This document shows positions 1-9,974 of a stretch of DNA of 64,000 nucleotides, piece by piece. The position numbers and the translations under genes were made by a program. The stretch is taken from assembly GCA_022592445.1 (NCBI GenBank), contig JABYQR010000025.1:1-64000 (forward strand). Reading direction: 5' to 3'. A model generated the notes under the pieces. It saw only the letters and a list, made by a program, of their open reading frames with translations. It ran no database searches and was not told where the DNA came from. The DNA is from Cytidiella melzeri. Lineage: Eukaryota; Basidiomycota; Agaricomycetes; Polyporales; Irpicaceae. Each line of letters opens with the position of its first letter. The first letter of the stretch is position 1.

Positions 1-58
1 TCTTCTATGTAGGTCTTTCTAGAGGGACTCGAGGGTGCGGTTTCACCTGGAGTCCGTT

Positions 59-1612
59 CTAAAAATCCCTTTGATTACCCAGCTGCTTGACCTGGTCCGT
101 GAGCGATGACATCTGCTTCATAATGGCATCGTAGTCGAACGGACTTGGTGACGAGGAGCTGGCGACGGAGGCGGCGGGTGGATTAGGCAGGGGCCTTGTA
201 GACGAGGACGACGAGGGAGCCGGAGTTGATGGATCAAACAGAGTATTTGCAGCCACCTTCTGTTGCCTAGGTGGGTACCCAAGGAATCGACTTTGGCAAA
301 CCTGCGTTTGATGGTTGCCACCACAATGTCCGCACAGTTCACGATCATGTTTTCCGTCCTTCTTCTGATGATCCTTCGATCCGCATCCGTAACATCTGCC
401 GTTCATAGCCTTCATGAAGTCGGCGCGTGTTTTTCCGTTAGGTCCAACCTTGGTAGCATCGATTTCCATGGCATTGGAGTCACGAGGTGCTTGGACGAAG
501 GGAGCCGGGGACGAGGTGGAGACCGGAGTGGTTTTGAACAGGTTGGGGACCGTTCGACCTTGTTCACGAGCTTTCTCTTGAGCTCGAACACGAAGACGAT
601 TGTCAATGTCTGTAGCAACATTGATCAGGTCTACGAGAGTGACGTGAGGCCTTGCGGTGTGAACCAGCTCATCCTTGATGGTAGTACTCAGGTGTTCGTA
701 GTACCGGTCACGTAGGTCTTGTGTCGAGTAGCCGGTCCTGTCCATGATTTCCCTGAATCGTGCCGTGTATTCCGGAACCGTTTTCTTGCCTTGCCATAGC
801 TCCCTGAGCTTGGCCTTAGCATCCACCATTTCGTCAACTGGTTCAAATCGTGCTTTGAACGCCGCCTTGAAATCGTCCCAATCACCATTGAATGCCATTT
901 GATGGCTGGCAATTAAATCCATGTGGGGCGTAGCCCAAACTGCTGCATCCTCGGTCATAAATGACAAGGCCGACGAGATCCAAAGATGGTCTAACCGGGT
1001 CTGACCACCTTGGGCATTGTACGGCGACAGCTTCTCATTAAACTGTGCGTACATTGAGAAGGCAGCTAGAAAGCGACGCGCGTCACTACTTGCATTGCCC
1101 TTGAAACTAGCAGGTTTCTCTACAACCCTTTCCCTTGACCTGTTGTTGACCGGTTGCTGGTTTTGAACCAGCGCTGTGATGGCTTGTGTCAGCTGTTGCT
1201 GACCGAGGAGTAGCGCATGCAGAAGTTGTTCTGCTGTGGGGGGCGGAGACGGTTCTTGTGCGGGGGCTGGGGTTGCTGCCCTAGAAGCATGCTGAGACAC
1301 GTTGGTGGAATCCATCTGGTATTGCTCCTGTGTGAAGGTTCGATCGAAGTCTTCTTCAGGCAAGGGTGGGAGGGATTCAAGGATACGAGCTTCTTGCCAA
1401 TGATGAATGGGTCGATACTGGTTTGCGTATCGACCGGGATATGCAATACCGTTGTATCGGTTTGGACAGGGCTGAGTTTCACAGGCTTCGTGTCCCTCTT
1501 CTGGGTCGTAACACTCGTCTCTGATGGTACGGTGATTGAAAGCGTGTGGGTAGTTCTCACAGGGGAGATGATCTCTAGACCAAACACTACTTCTGGGACT
1601 TTGAGAAGCCAC
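59..1612 (-). CDS. Ty3/gypsy Gag polyprotein (element 1)
   Basis: Structural Gag of an LTR retrotransposon, which packages element RNA in cytoplasmic particles. The 517-codon frame has a Pro/Ser-rich N-terminal third, a retrotransposon-gag capsid region at about residues 190-350 (including WDDFKAAFKARF and ELWQGKKTVPEYTARFREIM), and a Cys-rich knuckle region near residues 405-440 (CYGCGSKDH, then CGHCGGNH). The frame is free of stops, so this copy looks young. The frame opens with GTG, not ATG, and is in phase with ORF0, from which it is separated only by a TAG and three codons. The first internal ATG lies about 105 codons in (MDSTN). The stretch before it is conserved with the second copy at 49 kb (QPC-x-NRY motif), so it is probably translated. 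Pol should follow beyond position 1 and is outside the window. Confidence 0.9.
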   Translation of the reverse strand: MASQSPRSSVWSRDHLPCENYPHAFNHRTIRDECYDPEEGHEACETQPCPNRYNGIAYPGRYANQYRPIHHWQEARILESLPPLPEEDFDRTFTQEQYQMDSTNVSQHASRAATPAPAQEPSPPPTAEQLLHALLLGQQQLTQAITALVQNQQPVNNRSRERVVEKPASFKGNASSDARRFLAAFSMYAQFNEKLSPYNAQGGQTRLDHLWISSALSFMTEDAAVWATPHMDLIASHQMAFNGDWDDFKAAFKARFEPVDEMVDAKAKLRELWQGKKTVPEYTARFREIMDRTGYSTQDLRDRYYEHLSTTIKDELVHTARPHVTLVDLINVATDIDNRLRVRAQEKAREQGRTVPNLFKTTPVSTSSPAPFVQAPRDSNAMEIDATKVGPNGKTRADFMKAMNGRCYGCGSKDHQKKDGKHDRELCGHCGGNHQTQVCQSRFLGYPPRQQKVAANTLFDPSTPAPSSSSSTRPLPNPPAASVASSSSPSPFDYDAIMKQMSSLTDQVKQLGNQRDF

Positions 1613-1621
1613 ACTGTATTT

Positions 1622-2449
1622 CTAGAATGATACGAAGTACTCGTCCGACCAAACTCTGTCTAAAGCTTTGAACACTTGTTCGTAATTCCTTCTTAGACCC
1701 TTGAAACTGATTCCTCCTATTGCCTTTAAACCCCAATCCAGCAGCTGCCACTCACGCTGAGTGATGACAGTGGCTCGGGTTGGTAGCTCCTCCAGAAGCT
1801 TTTCTAACTTCTGTTTCTCTTTCTCAAAGTTACGCCTCGTGCCTTCGTTAAGCTGTTGGTACTTGTTGATGGTGGGTAGAATCGACAGGCGTTGGAGGGT
1901 GGCGGTGAGCTTTGGAGTGAAGATTCCTTGAAGGTCTTCAAGGGTGTGCTTTTGGAAGTCGATGAGAGTCGGCTTTGCGGCTATGAGGGCTGCACCAGGG
2001 TTGGTGGCTGGCCGGGCTGGGAAGCGTTCTGCTAACGAAGGCTTCTTAGGAAGACTTGCTAAGGCCTCAGCTCGTTCGCGTGCGGTACGGGCAGCGAACT
2101 CTTTGGACTCAGCACGGAGTTTCTCAAACTCCTCTGCAGTGGGGAATCTGTGTGTGAGGGCAGAACCCTTGGGTTTACGGCGACCGACGTAGGAGGCAAT
2201 AGCCTTGAGCTCCTTCTCCGTGTACTTGTGGCTCTTGCCACGTGCGTGCTCTGCGTCGAGTTGATCAAACACGGCCTGGGGCAAGGCGCGATGGATCTTG
2301 ACTTCTCGACGCGCTTGGTTCAGATCCTTGTGCAAAGGATCTGGACGAGCGGTGAAACGGGAGTGGGATTCTTTCGGCACTAAGAATCAACCACGGAAAG
2401 TGAACGAGTCAGCGATCAAGCACGTCAAGACGGACGGCGATGGCTTACT
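1622..2449 (-). CDS. ORF0: conserved accessory protein upstream of gag, spliced start codon
   Basis: A basic, Lys/Arg/Glu-rich, coiled-coil-prone protein of about 252 residues with no recognised domain, encoded between the 5' LTR and gag. A second, degraded copy with the same position, length and ending sits at 48057-48858, so it belongs to the element. The contiguous frame starts at GTG (2380), preceded by a splice-acceptor-like TTCTTAG. Removing a 69-nt intron (2380-2448, donor GTAAGC after GAGA) joins A at 2449 to TG and makes ATG CCG AAA. The same happens in copy 2. Near the C-terminus EWQLLDWGLKAI is the best-conserved block (copy 2: GWQLLDWGCKAI). The frame ends with TAG, followed in phase by gag. 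Function is unknown; RNA-binding or Gag-extension roles are only guesses. Confidence 0.72.
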
Positions 2450-2552
2450 CTCAAACGTAGGGGGGAATAAACTTTTTAAAACTGGGGGGACAGGAAGACT
2501 TGATCCAAGCTAAGGGCAGTCGTGCCGGTAGCTGTGTGGTATCTTGACCTAA
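2450..2552 (-). other. 5' leader of gypsy element 1 (primer-binding region)
   Basis: About 100 nt between the 5' LTR and the inferred ORF0 intron. By position it must contain the tRNA primer-binding site next to 2552, but I could not match it to a specific tRNA. A GTTTATTCC block is shared with the leader of the second ORF0 element (near 48040). Confidence 0.5.
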
Positions 2553-3343
2553 TGTCGCGGAGCGACTGCTGCTATACTACTAAACCCTAAACAAGGGTAG
2601 AGAGGGGAGGGAGTGGAAGTGGAAGTGGATCTTCAACGACGACAACAAGGTCAAAGTCGATGATGAGCAGGCAAGCAGGCTCAAAGGCCGGATACTAGCA
2701 GTGCAAATGACAGAGTTAATAAGATATGATACTAAGTTACATGCAGTAACTCACCTAGCAGTGCAAATGACAGAGAGGTCAAGATGCAGAGCTAGGGAGG
2801 GTAAGGGCTACTATATATACTGTGGCTGGGTGGTCTGTGCACAAGTTCCCACACTAGGGACTGGAGTAACTGTGGGGCTGGAGTAACAATAGAACAATAA
2901 GGGACCAGGGTAGCTGTCAAAGACCAGGGTACGTAGAACAATAGAGCTAGAACAATAAGACAATAGAACAATAGAAACTGGAACAATAGAACAATAGAAA
3001 CTGGGGAATCCCTGGGAAATCCCTAACAATAGACAGAAGACAATAGACGAAAGACAATAAGACAATAAGAACTGGGGAAATCCCTGGGGAATCCCTGGGG
3101 AATCCCTAACAATGGAAGGAGAACAATAGAACAATAGCCTAGGTTGATCTGGAACCGCTCCAGATTGAGTCTAGGGTTTGGGTCTGGACTATTGATAAAT
3201 AAGGCAGGATGTCACGTGACCCGGGTTAGGGTTAGGTCCGGTAACATTCCTAGCCGGAAAATAAGCGCTCTAGATAGGCGCCTAAGGCTGTAAACTGGTG
3301 ACATTGTTGGAAAAATCCGGTCTCTGTTGGACTATCCATGTCA
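2553..3343 (-). repeat. LTR-A, 5' LTR of gypsy element 1
   Basis: 791 bp, TGACATGG...CGCGACA in element orientation. It is defined by alignment to the solo LTR at 37479-38150, which shares both ends and most of the body. It contains a TATATATAG promoter-like box (about 2813-2821) and a short-unit expansion built on AGAACAAT (about 2885-3135) that explains its extra length over the solo copy. Confidence 0.88.
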
Positions 3344-4236
3344 CAGAATACATACATACCGTTGTTCATATCTGTACACAGCAGGTACAAACTAGCATCC
3401 AAATACTATGCTTTAGACCAAAATAAAGTAGAATTTACCACAACTGCACATACATTGCTGGCTATAGCATGTGTTTAACTTCAAATGCGAAGACTTTCTA
3501 GGTCAGCCATCTAGATGCGTCAAAAATACAGCCACTGAGTAATCAACCACTGAGTCATGCATGCAACACAAGAAGATAGCCTGCAAGCCAGCCAAGTGTA
3601 CTTGAAATTGCAGAGTGGTTGACAAATGCACATTTCACAGGGTTTGAACATTTGGAAGGTCCGAATTCTCTAAATCAGGTTTATCTGTGGGGTAGAGCGT
3701 TACCTACTGACTATTATAAGGTTTGCTATCAGAGAGAGGGGAAATCGGCCCGATGCGGCGGCAGCCGCTTGCAAACTATGTGATAGGTACAAACCGGATA
3801 GCCAAAAATCATGTGATAACCTGCAAGAAAAAGATCAGCGGGGTTCCAAATGGAGTCTGAGCAACTTTTATCAGTACATTGACTGTACATCCCCAACGTT
3901 GGGTTCAACCAAGAAGATTTTTATGTCTGTGTGTTGCTGAAGGGCAGGACTATCTGATGATGTAAAATTTGTGTCTATTCATGTACATGTGTTCAATACA
4001 AAAAACAAAAACAGATTTTTGATGGGAAATTCAGCTCATCACACACATTTGTAGAGTGAATAACAAAGCAAATGAAACACCATCAAATCATTACACCACA
4101 CTGTAACAAAATCTATTACCGCATGTATTACCCCATCAAATTCCCACAGTTTGGGGGACAAAAAGGTCACATCTGAAAAAGCATCAATGCGCTGGCGCAA
4201 ACTGGAACGATTCTTCTTCATTCTTCAGGAATCGTA
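3344..4236. repeat. Noncoding repeat DNA ending in an R-family 5' end (R1, partial)
   Basis: No coding potential seen. The right end (about 4140-4236) matches the 5' end of the R repeat family: a block around TTTGGGGGACAAAAAGG, then the terminal CAGGAATCGTA. The R end abuts a gypsy integrase frame at 4237, so R1 inserted into that gene. The left limit of R1 is unclear; 3344-3500 shows nothing recognisable. Confidence 0.5.
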
Positions 4237-5023
4237 ACCAGAGAAATGGAATTTTGAGAATGGATTACTTCTATATTGTGGAAAAGTCTACATCCCCAAA
4301 GATCAGGAATTAGATCTGAGACGCCAAATCATCCAGATGCATCACGATCTACCTTCTGCCGGACATCCTGGCAGATGGATAACGTACGAACTGATCTTGA
4401 GAAACTACTGGTGGCCAGGTTTAACCACCAATGTCAAGAAATACGTGACAGGCTGTGACACATGTCAGCGGATGAAGACTTGTCTGCAACAGCCTTATGG
4501 ACCACTCATCCCTAATCCGGTTCCGGCCGAACCATGGGATATCATGACTGTCGACTTGATTACTCAGTTACCAAAGTCTGATGGCTTCAATGCTATCTGC
4601 GTAGTCGTAGACCGCCTCACTAAAAGGGCGCACTTCTTCCCTATCGTAAACGAGTTCTCAGCAAAAGATCTTGCAGCTCTACTCTATGAGAGAGTCTGGA
4701 CCCTTCACGGGTTACCTTTGCAAATCATTTCCGACCAAGGTCCACAATTCGCAGCAGATTTATTCCAGGAATGGTGTAAAATGCTAGGGATAGAATCTAC
4801 GATGACCACCGCATATCATCCGCAGACTGATGGTCAAACTGAACGAGTTAATCAAACGCTCGAACAGTACCTGCGTTGTTACGTCGATCAACTACATGAC
4901 GACTGGGCTAGATTGCTCAGTTCGGCTGAGTTCGCATACAACAATGCAGCGCACGAGGGAACTAAGCACTCGCCTTTTTACCTTGAATACGGCAGGAACC
5001 CTAGAGCTGGTCAGCATTGCTAA
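4237..5023 (+). pseudogene. Gypsy pol fragment: integrase H2C2 zinc domain and catalytic core
   Basis: Fragment of Ty3/gypsy integrase, the enzyme that inserts element cDNA. The open frame runs from the R1 boundary (EKWNFENGLLLY) through the H2C2 zinc-binding region (HHDLPSAGHPGR...CDTCQRMKT) and the rve core with all three acidic residues visible (TVDLITQLP; ISDQGPQF; TERVNQ). It stops at 5023 shortly after the core, in EYGRNPRAG, with no C-terminal domain. RT and RNase H are missing on the left because R1 interrupts the gene. It is open but truncated at both ends, hence a remnant. It lies on the plus strand, unlike the larger gypsy elements nearby. Confidence 0.88.
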
Positions 5024-5403
5024 TACCCATAGCAAGAGTGCAAATTTCAGCCTCATATACGCCAGAATTACCCATAGGGGTGTGTTTCCTAGTAAGAGTT
5101 ACACCCATTTGGTGTGTGGTCCAGGCTATTCCTGACTTGGGGTTTTCAGCTCATGGAAAGTCCAGCCGGTGAAGATCAGCCAAATTCTGTGACCGCCTTG
5201 TTTTTCAAGAACGTGTGTATATTGGCCAGTACACCCCCAGTCAATTCAAATATCTGGAGGATAATTTCCCCCTGATATTCCGTCGGAGATTGGTGTTGTA
5301 GTACACAGATGTCTTCCACGCTCATGTCTCTGCAACATTTGATACACAGTGTACCACAGACAATTATATCCTCTGTGACATAGACAGCAATACAACATTG
5401 ACA
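5024..5403. other. No recognised feature
   Basis: AT-rich DNA after the integrase break. A short motif (ATTACCCATAG-like) recurs a few times between 5020 and 5110. No gene or repeat end was identified. Confidence 0.4.
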
Positions 5404-5975
5404 TGTTATGATCCGAATTGGATCACGTCATTGGGACCAAACTTCTGATCACTCTAGCATCCTCCCGCCACTACCTCGCGCACCCATCATCACATGCTTC
5501 CAACCAAAATTCCAAACCCTTTCACAATCCCGTCATATGATCAGCCACGCCCATCCTTCCCTTGTACTTCCCGCTTCATCAGATCCCCAACTCCAATCCA
5601 ATTCCAATATTGACTCCAGAACACTTATCCATATTAGTTCCGTATACGTCTCCTATCAGACTTCTAACGTGTAGTAGTATATAAGCCAATCCAACTTGTA
5701 CAGTAGAAGTTCTAAGTTCAAATATTGATTTAGATTCACCACTCTGCTTCATTCTGCTTCACTAGCTGAAGCAGTCTTACTTGTCACTGCCTGACCTCTG
5801 TTCACTATCCAATACTTCTGATCCAATTCCCAAATCCAATTACAATACTCAGAGGTTGAACCGCTGATCCTGCTAAGTCCTGAATCCGAGTCTGAGCATT
5901 TCAAAAAGGTGCAGATTACTTAGCTGAAGCTAAGGACTTACTTATGTCCCCCTTGCACTGACCCTAATCCCAACA
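5404..5975 (+). repeat. Possible solo LTR or promoter block
   Basis: Starts TGTTATGATCC and could end CCCAACA, giving TG...CA termini. It has a TATA box (AGTATATAAGCC near 5676) and pyrimidine-rich sequence typical of fungal LTRs. The start includes a palindrome, GATCCGAATTGGATC. No matching 5-bp duplication flanks it and no second copy is in the window, so this is weak. Confidence 0.3.
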
Positions 5976-6310
5976 ACCATGTTGTTGATTGGCCCCGAGT
6001 GTGACCCGATACAATCAGGCACAGGTCTTAACATGAGAGAATGAAAACAATTTTTTTTGTGTAGACGTAAGTGAAACCACATATGCACATGAGGATCAAC
6101 TCCTGGGATATGCTATGGCTTCATTTGGTTAGATAATAAAGCTGTGCACCAGAGACATTGTAAATATCTTGGGTCATCACACAGTAAGATATTATTAGCA
6201 TACAAACAAATTATGTACTATACAAAGATGGCAACAAAAGTAACAACAGAATCCACAAACAACATTATACAATGCAAGACGAGCACAAGTGACAGCGGTG
6301 ATAAAAAATG
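5976..6310. other. No recognised feature
   Basis: AT-rich DNA. No convincing coding frame or repeat boundary was seen. Confidence 0.35.
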
Positions 6311-7893
6311 CCCCCCTTCACTCATGGCAGGAAATCGACGGTACCCATAGGCAGCGCTCCCTTGCAGATGCAGAAGGTGTTCAGGTCACTCTGAAGACAA
6401 GCATTGAAGAACCTAGGGGGCGGCTTAGATGGCTTGCAATGAACAGAAATGCATACTTACATCTTCAACTTGGCTTTTGTCTCATCTGCGGTGGTCGACT
6501 GCACTGTGGACCTCAGCTCTGCTTCTTGGAGCTTGTTGTTGACAATGGGCCAGAACTTGTCCTTATCCTTCTTGACAGCGGTTATGTGCAACCCCTCCTA
6601 AATCCTTGCTTAAAGGTTGTAGTACTTGATGAATGAAAGGCACTGTGGATGATGTCGTGGATGGCCCAACTAGCCCTCATTTTTTGCATTTTTATCTCGA
6701 GTTTACACCTTGCAACACTCTTGCACGTCTATTAAGCATTCATATCACGTGGCTTAGAGGCTCTACACAGTCACGCTACTTGCTGCTACGTCACACTGGC
6801 ACATGACTCACTTCTATTGTTCTTTTGCTATTGTTCTCTTTATGGAAGAATGTTCTCACAGGTGTAGGAATGGAATACAATAGTTGGTCTCCTTTTAGAT
6901 AGATTCTCTCACGAGTAGAGGTCTTGGCAAAGTCCAGACAATAGCTATTATTCTCCTTTAGGTAGTTCTATTGTTCTTCATTCACACGGCTTGTTGCAAA
7001 GCCTGCCCTTAACATGGTCTGTGCGCAGGTCACTGAAGTCTATATAAGATGCTGCATGTATGCTCCTAGCCCCCCATCTCGACCTCTTGGTCTTTACTGG
7101 GCTAGGTAAGCAAACCCCTCCTGTACTACATAGCTAGTAGTACCCAATGCTAACTTGGTCTTTACTGGGCTAGATACCTGCATAAGGTTTATAGTGGGTG
7201 AGAGCATTGTGCTACATGCCTGCCACCACCTCGTTGTTGTCTTCCACTTTGTGTCCCTAATTGCTGTGTAAAGCTCTGTCTCTGTGACAGTGTCAATGTC
7301 CATGTAATCAGGCTTGATGGTGTTCACCATCCCAACAATGTCTGTGTTTCTGGGTGAGCACCTTGCCGGTGCAACTCACGCTACGCGGAGTTTCCCGGAC
7401 TAAACAGTTGACTGGGAATTTAATCTAGAAAAGTACCTGCATCATGTATCTATGATTAGTCTCCTCTTTTGTTAAGTGGTTCACCTCATCTTGCCTGTGC
7501 CTGCTCCTCACTCCAATAGTCTGAAGAACCATCTCAGCCTGTTGTTGAACTGAGAGAGGCCAAGATCTAGAAAGATGTGAGCAATGTGGCAACAATGCAA
7601 CAGGGCAGACTCACAGCAGAGTTGATTTCAAAGTGGTGCCAAATGAGTGCACCGCTGACCATTTGCTTGATGAGTTTCCACTTTTCAAGACTTCCCAACC
7701 TCACCTGGTCCAACTTAAAGAGCTCCCTGCGAATCTTGATGAAGGCCTGTTGTTTGATTTGGTCAGCACGTGCGGTGTCTGTGTCAATGGGGTGTGGGCA
7801 CGGGAGACTCACCATCACGGTCTCTGCAGCGTTCTTGAGGTATGCGTTAAAGTTGGGGGACAAGAGACAAACAACGGCCTGGCCCACAATGTG
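6311..7893 (-). pseudogene. Broken multi-exon gene of unknown function, interrupted by LTR-B
   Basis: Several minus-strand stretches read as real protein joined by plausible introns. The N-terminal part (7567-7887) includes IKQQAFIKIRRELFKLDQVR. A next exon near 7435-7545 includes QQQAEMVLQTIGVRSRHRQD and ends at a GTACTT donor. A segment near 7290-7345 reads NTIKPDYMDIDT. After the inserted LTR, 6460-6600 reads KDKDKFWPIVNNKLQEAE and ends at a GTAAGT donor; the acceptor CTTCAG leads to SDLNTFCICKGALP. In-frame stops and the LTR break it. I do not recognise the family. It may be a host gene or a transposon passenger. Confidence 0.45.
6653..7289 (+). repeat. LTR-B copy
   Basis: TGTCGTGGATGGCC...CTGTGACA, about 637 bp, aligning with LTR-B at 47228-47982 and 41822-42578. 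It contains the family TATA box (CTATATAAG near 7042) and the conserved donor-like GGGCTAGGTAAGC (GT at 7106). The flanks (GATGA / GTGTC) are not a matching duplication, so this is an old or rearranged copy. Confidence 0.8.
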
Positions 7894-8005
7894 AGACTGT
7901 GGCTATGTTTAAGTGTGTGTACATGATTTGTTAGCAAGACTGTGCTGTACAACAGTCTCAAGCAAGATTATGCACTTTGAACTCCAAGCTTTGCAGGGTG
8001 TTGGG

Positions 8006-8688
8006 TGTTAAGACCGGCTATTGTCAAGTCGAACCCCCTTGGTGTGACTACACACAAGTTCAAATGATGGTCTAGGCCACGCAGCTGCTATCAAGCACAT
8101 TGGCAGACAGATGATGGATTGATAGAAGGAATATTGATACAAAGTGGATAGACTGAGGTTCTAGCCCCATATTTAGCAGCTATTCATACATGTTGACCTA
8201 ACTACTTCTGGACCAGTCCAACGTAGTGGCAATCAGAGGAATGGAAAGGAAGAACAATAGGCAGAGAACAATAGCTACTTTGTGGGAGAAGAGACCGTCA
8301 AGACGCAGGAACTAGGGACGATGGAAAGGTAAACCATGAGCCAGAGAACAATGAAAAGGGGTTGAACCCAAAACAGGGAATAGGTGGGGTTGGACCCGGA
8401 ACAGGGGATAGACGAGGATGGACCCGATGGAACAGTAACAGAAGTATAAAAAGGCAGAGGGTGAAACCAAGGCAAATGTAACCAATCGGAGTTTGGTCCA
8501 AGGTTCAAATGGAAGCAAAAAGAAAACTGATGATGTAATAGTCTGTGTAGAACAGAGGCAATGAGGATCAAGAAATGAGGGAGGAAAGACAAGTTGGATT
8601 GTCAAGGCAAAGAAAAAGCGAACAACTGGTTACTAGGATAATCAAAAAAGTAAAGAGAAATAGTAGGGTGCAAAGACTGTTTGTAACA
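8006..8688 (-). repeat. LTR-C, 3' LTR of a minus-strand retroelement
   Basis: 683 bp, TGTTACAAAC...CTTAACA in element orientation, alignable end to end with the solo LTR at 49763-50475. Directly upstream (8689-8702) lies a polypurine tract, AAGGGGGAGGTAA, as expected before a 3' LTR. That sets the orientation and places the internal region to the right. Confidence 0.82.
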
Positions 8689-9974
8689 TTACCTCCCCCT
8701 TGAGACTTGTTGTCTGCAAGGGTGGCCTCATTGTTATTGCTAAGGGATGTGAGGGGTGATGACGGTGAACATGGTGGATCTTCTTTGACAATAGTTGGAG
8801 ACTGTGGTGAGCCTGCTGTAGGACGATAGGATGGTGCAGGGGGTGATACTCCTGTAGAAGTAGCCACAGGAGGCATTGTTGGGGAAGTAATCATTATTTG
8901 GTGTTGCTGACGGGGACGTTCAACAGGTGCGGCGTTCTCAGTTTCAGTGAATGGGAAGGGAGTGCAAGGACATTGGAATCTAGTGTAAGGGACCACATTA
9001 TTGACTTGAAGAGGTCGGGGGATGCAATGGTAGTTGGCGAAATTTTTGGTTGCCTGTGCAATTCAGCATTCTAAATTGACGCGAGCTCTTGTATCGAGCT
9101 CATCCCTCAACTATTTATACCATGCCATGCATTCCCATAAGACTAAGTCAAACTCTCCTTGCAGAACCCACTGGTTCTGATTTGCTGTTAACTCCTTGTC
9201 ACTCCTAGTGCATTTTGAAGCTGAAACTCCATGTCTCCTGCTGCAATGGCTTGCACACGACTAAGTTCTCAACGACCAACTTCTCGCAGCCATGGTCGCT
9301 CAATGTTGAGTTCCTCTTCTTGATCAAGAAAAGGGGGAGGAAGTTGTTGATGAATAACGGTGCAAAAATTCTGTGTACTTCCCTGAATGTCAATGTTTAC
9401 CCATTCAGGTCTGTCACCAGGCATAGGGGTATATCTAATAATAGGCAATGGTAAGAACTTTCTTGGATGGTTAATCATGGTTGGTATGTCAAACCGTGAT
9501 GAGAAGATTTGGTTGTGCTGAGGGTGACTCCATTCCAGGAGAAGATGTTGCATAAGGCATAGTTGTCAGAGACAACGAGGGCCTTGGTAGGTATAGTTTT
9601 GCAAAGGGTTGAGGGGATTAACAAAAATGGTGAAGGTCTTGTTGTTCTAATACACGTCACAGATGTGCATATAAAGTTGAATTAATGAGAAGATGGATGG
9701 CAAAGAAATTTGGAAATGGAATGCATCACTAGGCTCGCCAGTGGGTAGGGGAGTATTGCAAAAGGTGGCAGTGAGAAGTGCAAAGTTTGGGATAAAAGTG
9801 GATAAGCACATCACCATGTCCGAAGGAAGTGTTTCAAAAGGATGGAAATGGACTCTAGAATGACATAGTATGTGGTAAATCAAGTAGTAGGAGGTGGCAC
9901 AAAATCAAAGATTTTGGGATAGCAATCAATGGTGTGCTGGAAGTGGTATTCAATAAGGGCATCCTGTTGATGGG
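8689..9974 (-). pseudogene. 3'-terminal ORF of the LTR-C element (unknown protein, decayed)
   Basis: Largely one minus-strand reading frame runs from the LTR-D edge to the polypurine tract of LTR-C, with several in-frame stops and at least one frameshift. Readable blocks, in order: QQDALIEYHFQHTIDCYPK, PEWVNIDIQGSTQNFC, LSRVQAIAAGDMEFQLQNA, QWVLQGEFDLVLWECMAWYK, then a Pro/Ser/Thr-rich tail ending ADNKSQGGGNVTN, whose last codons are the polypurine tract. No RT, integrase or chromodomain motif is visible. It may be an extra ORF at the 3' end of the element, or a novel C-terminal extension of Pol. Function not recognised. Confidence 0.55.

Noticed and set aside
1610..2380. GTG as the real start of ORF0 and gag
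   Set aside because: Nuclear genes of fungi rarely start at GTG. For ORF0 a conserved intron restores ATG. For gag the true start is left open.
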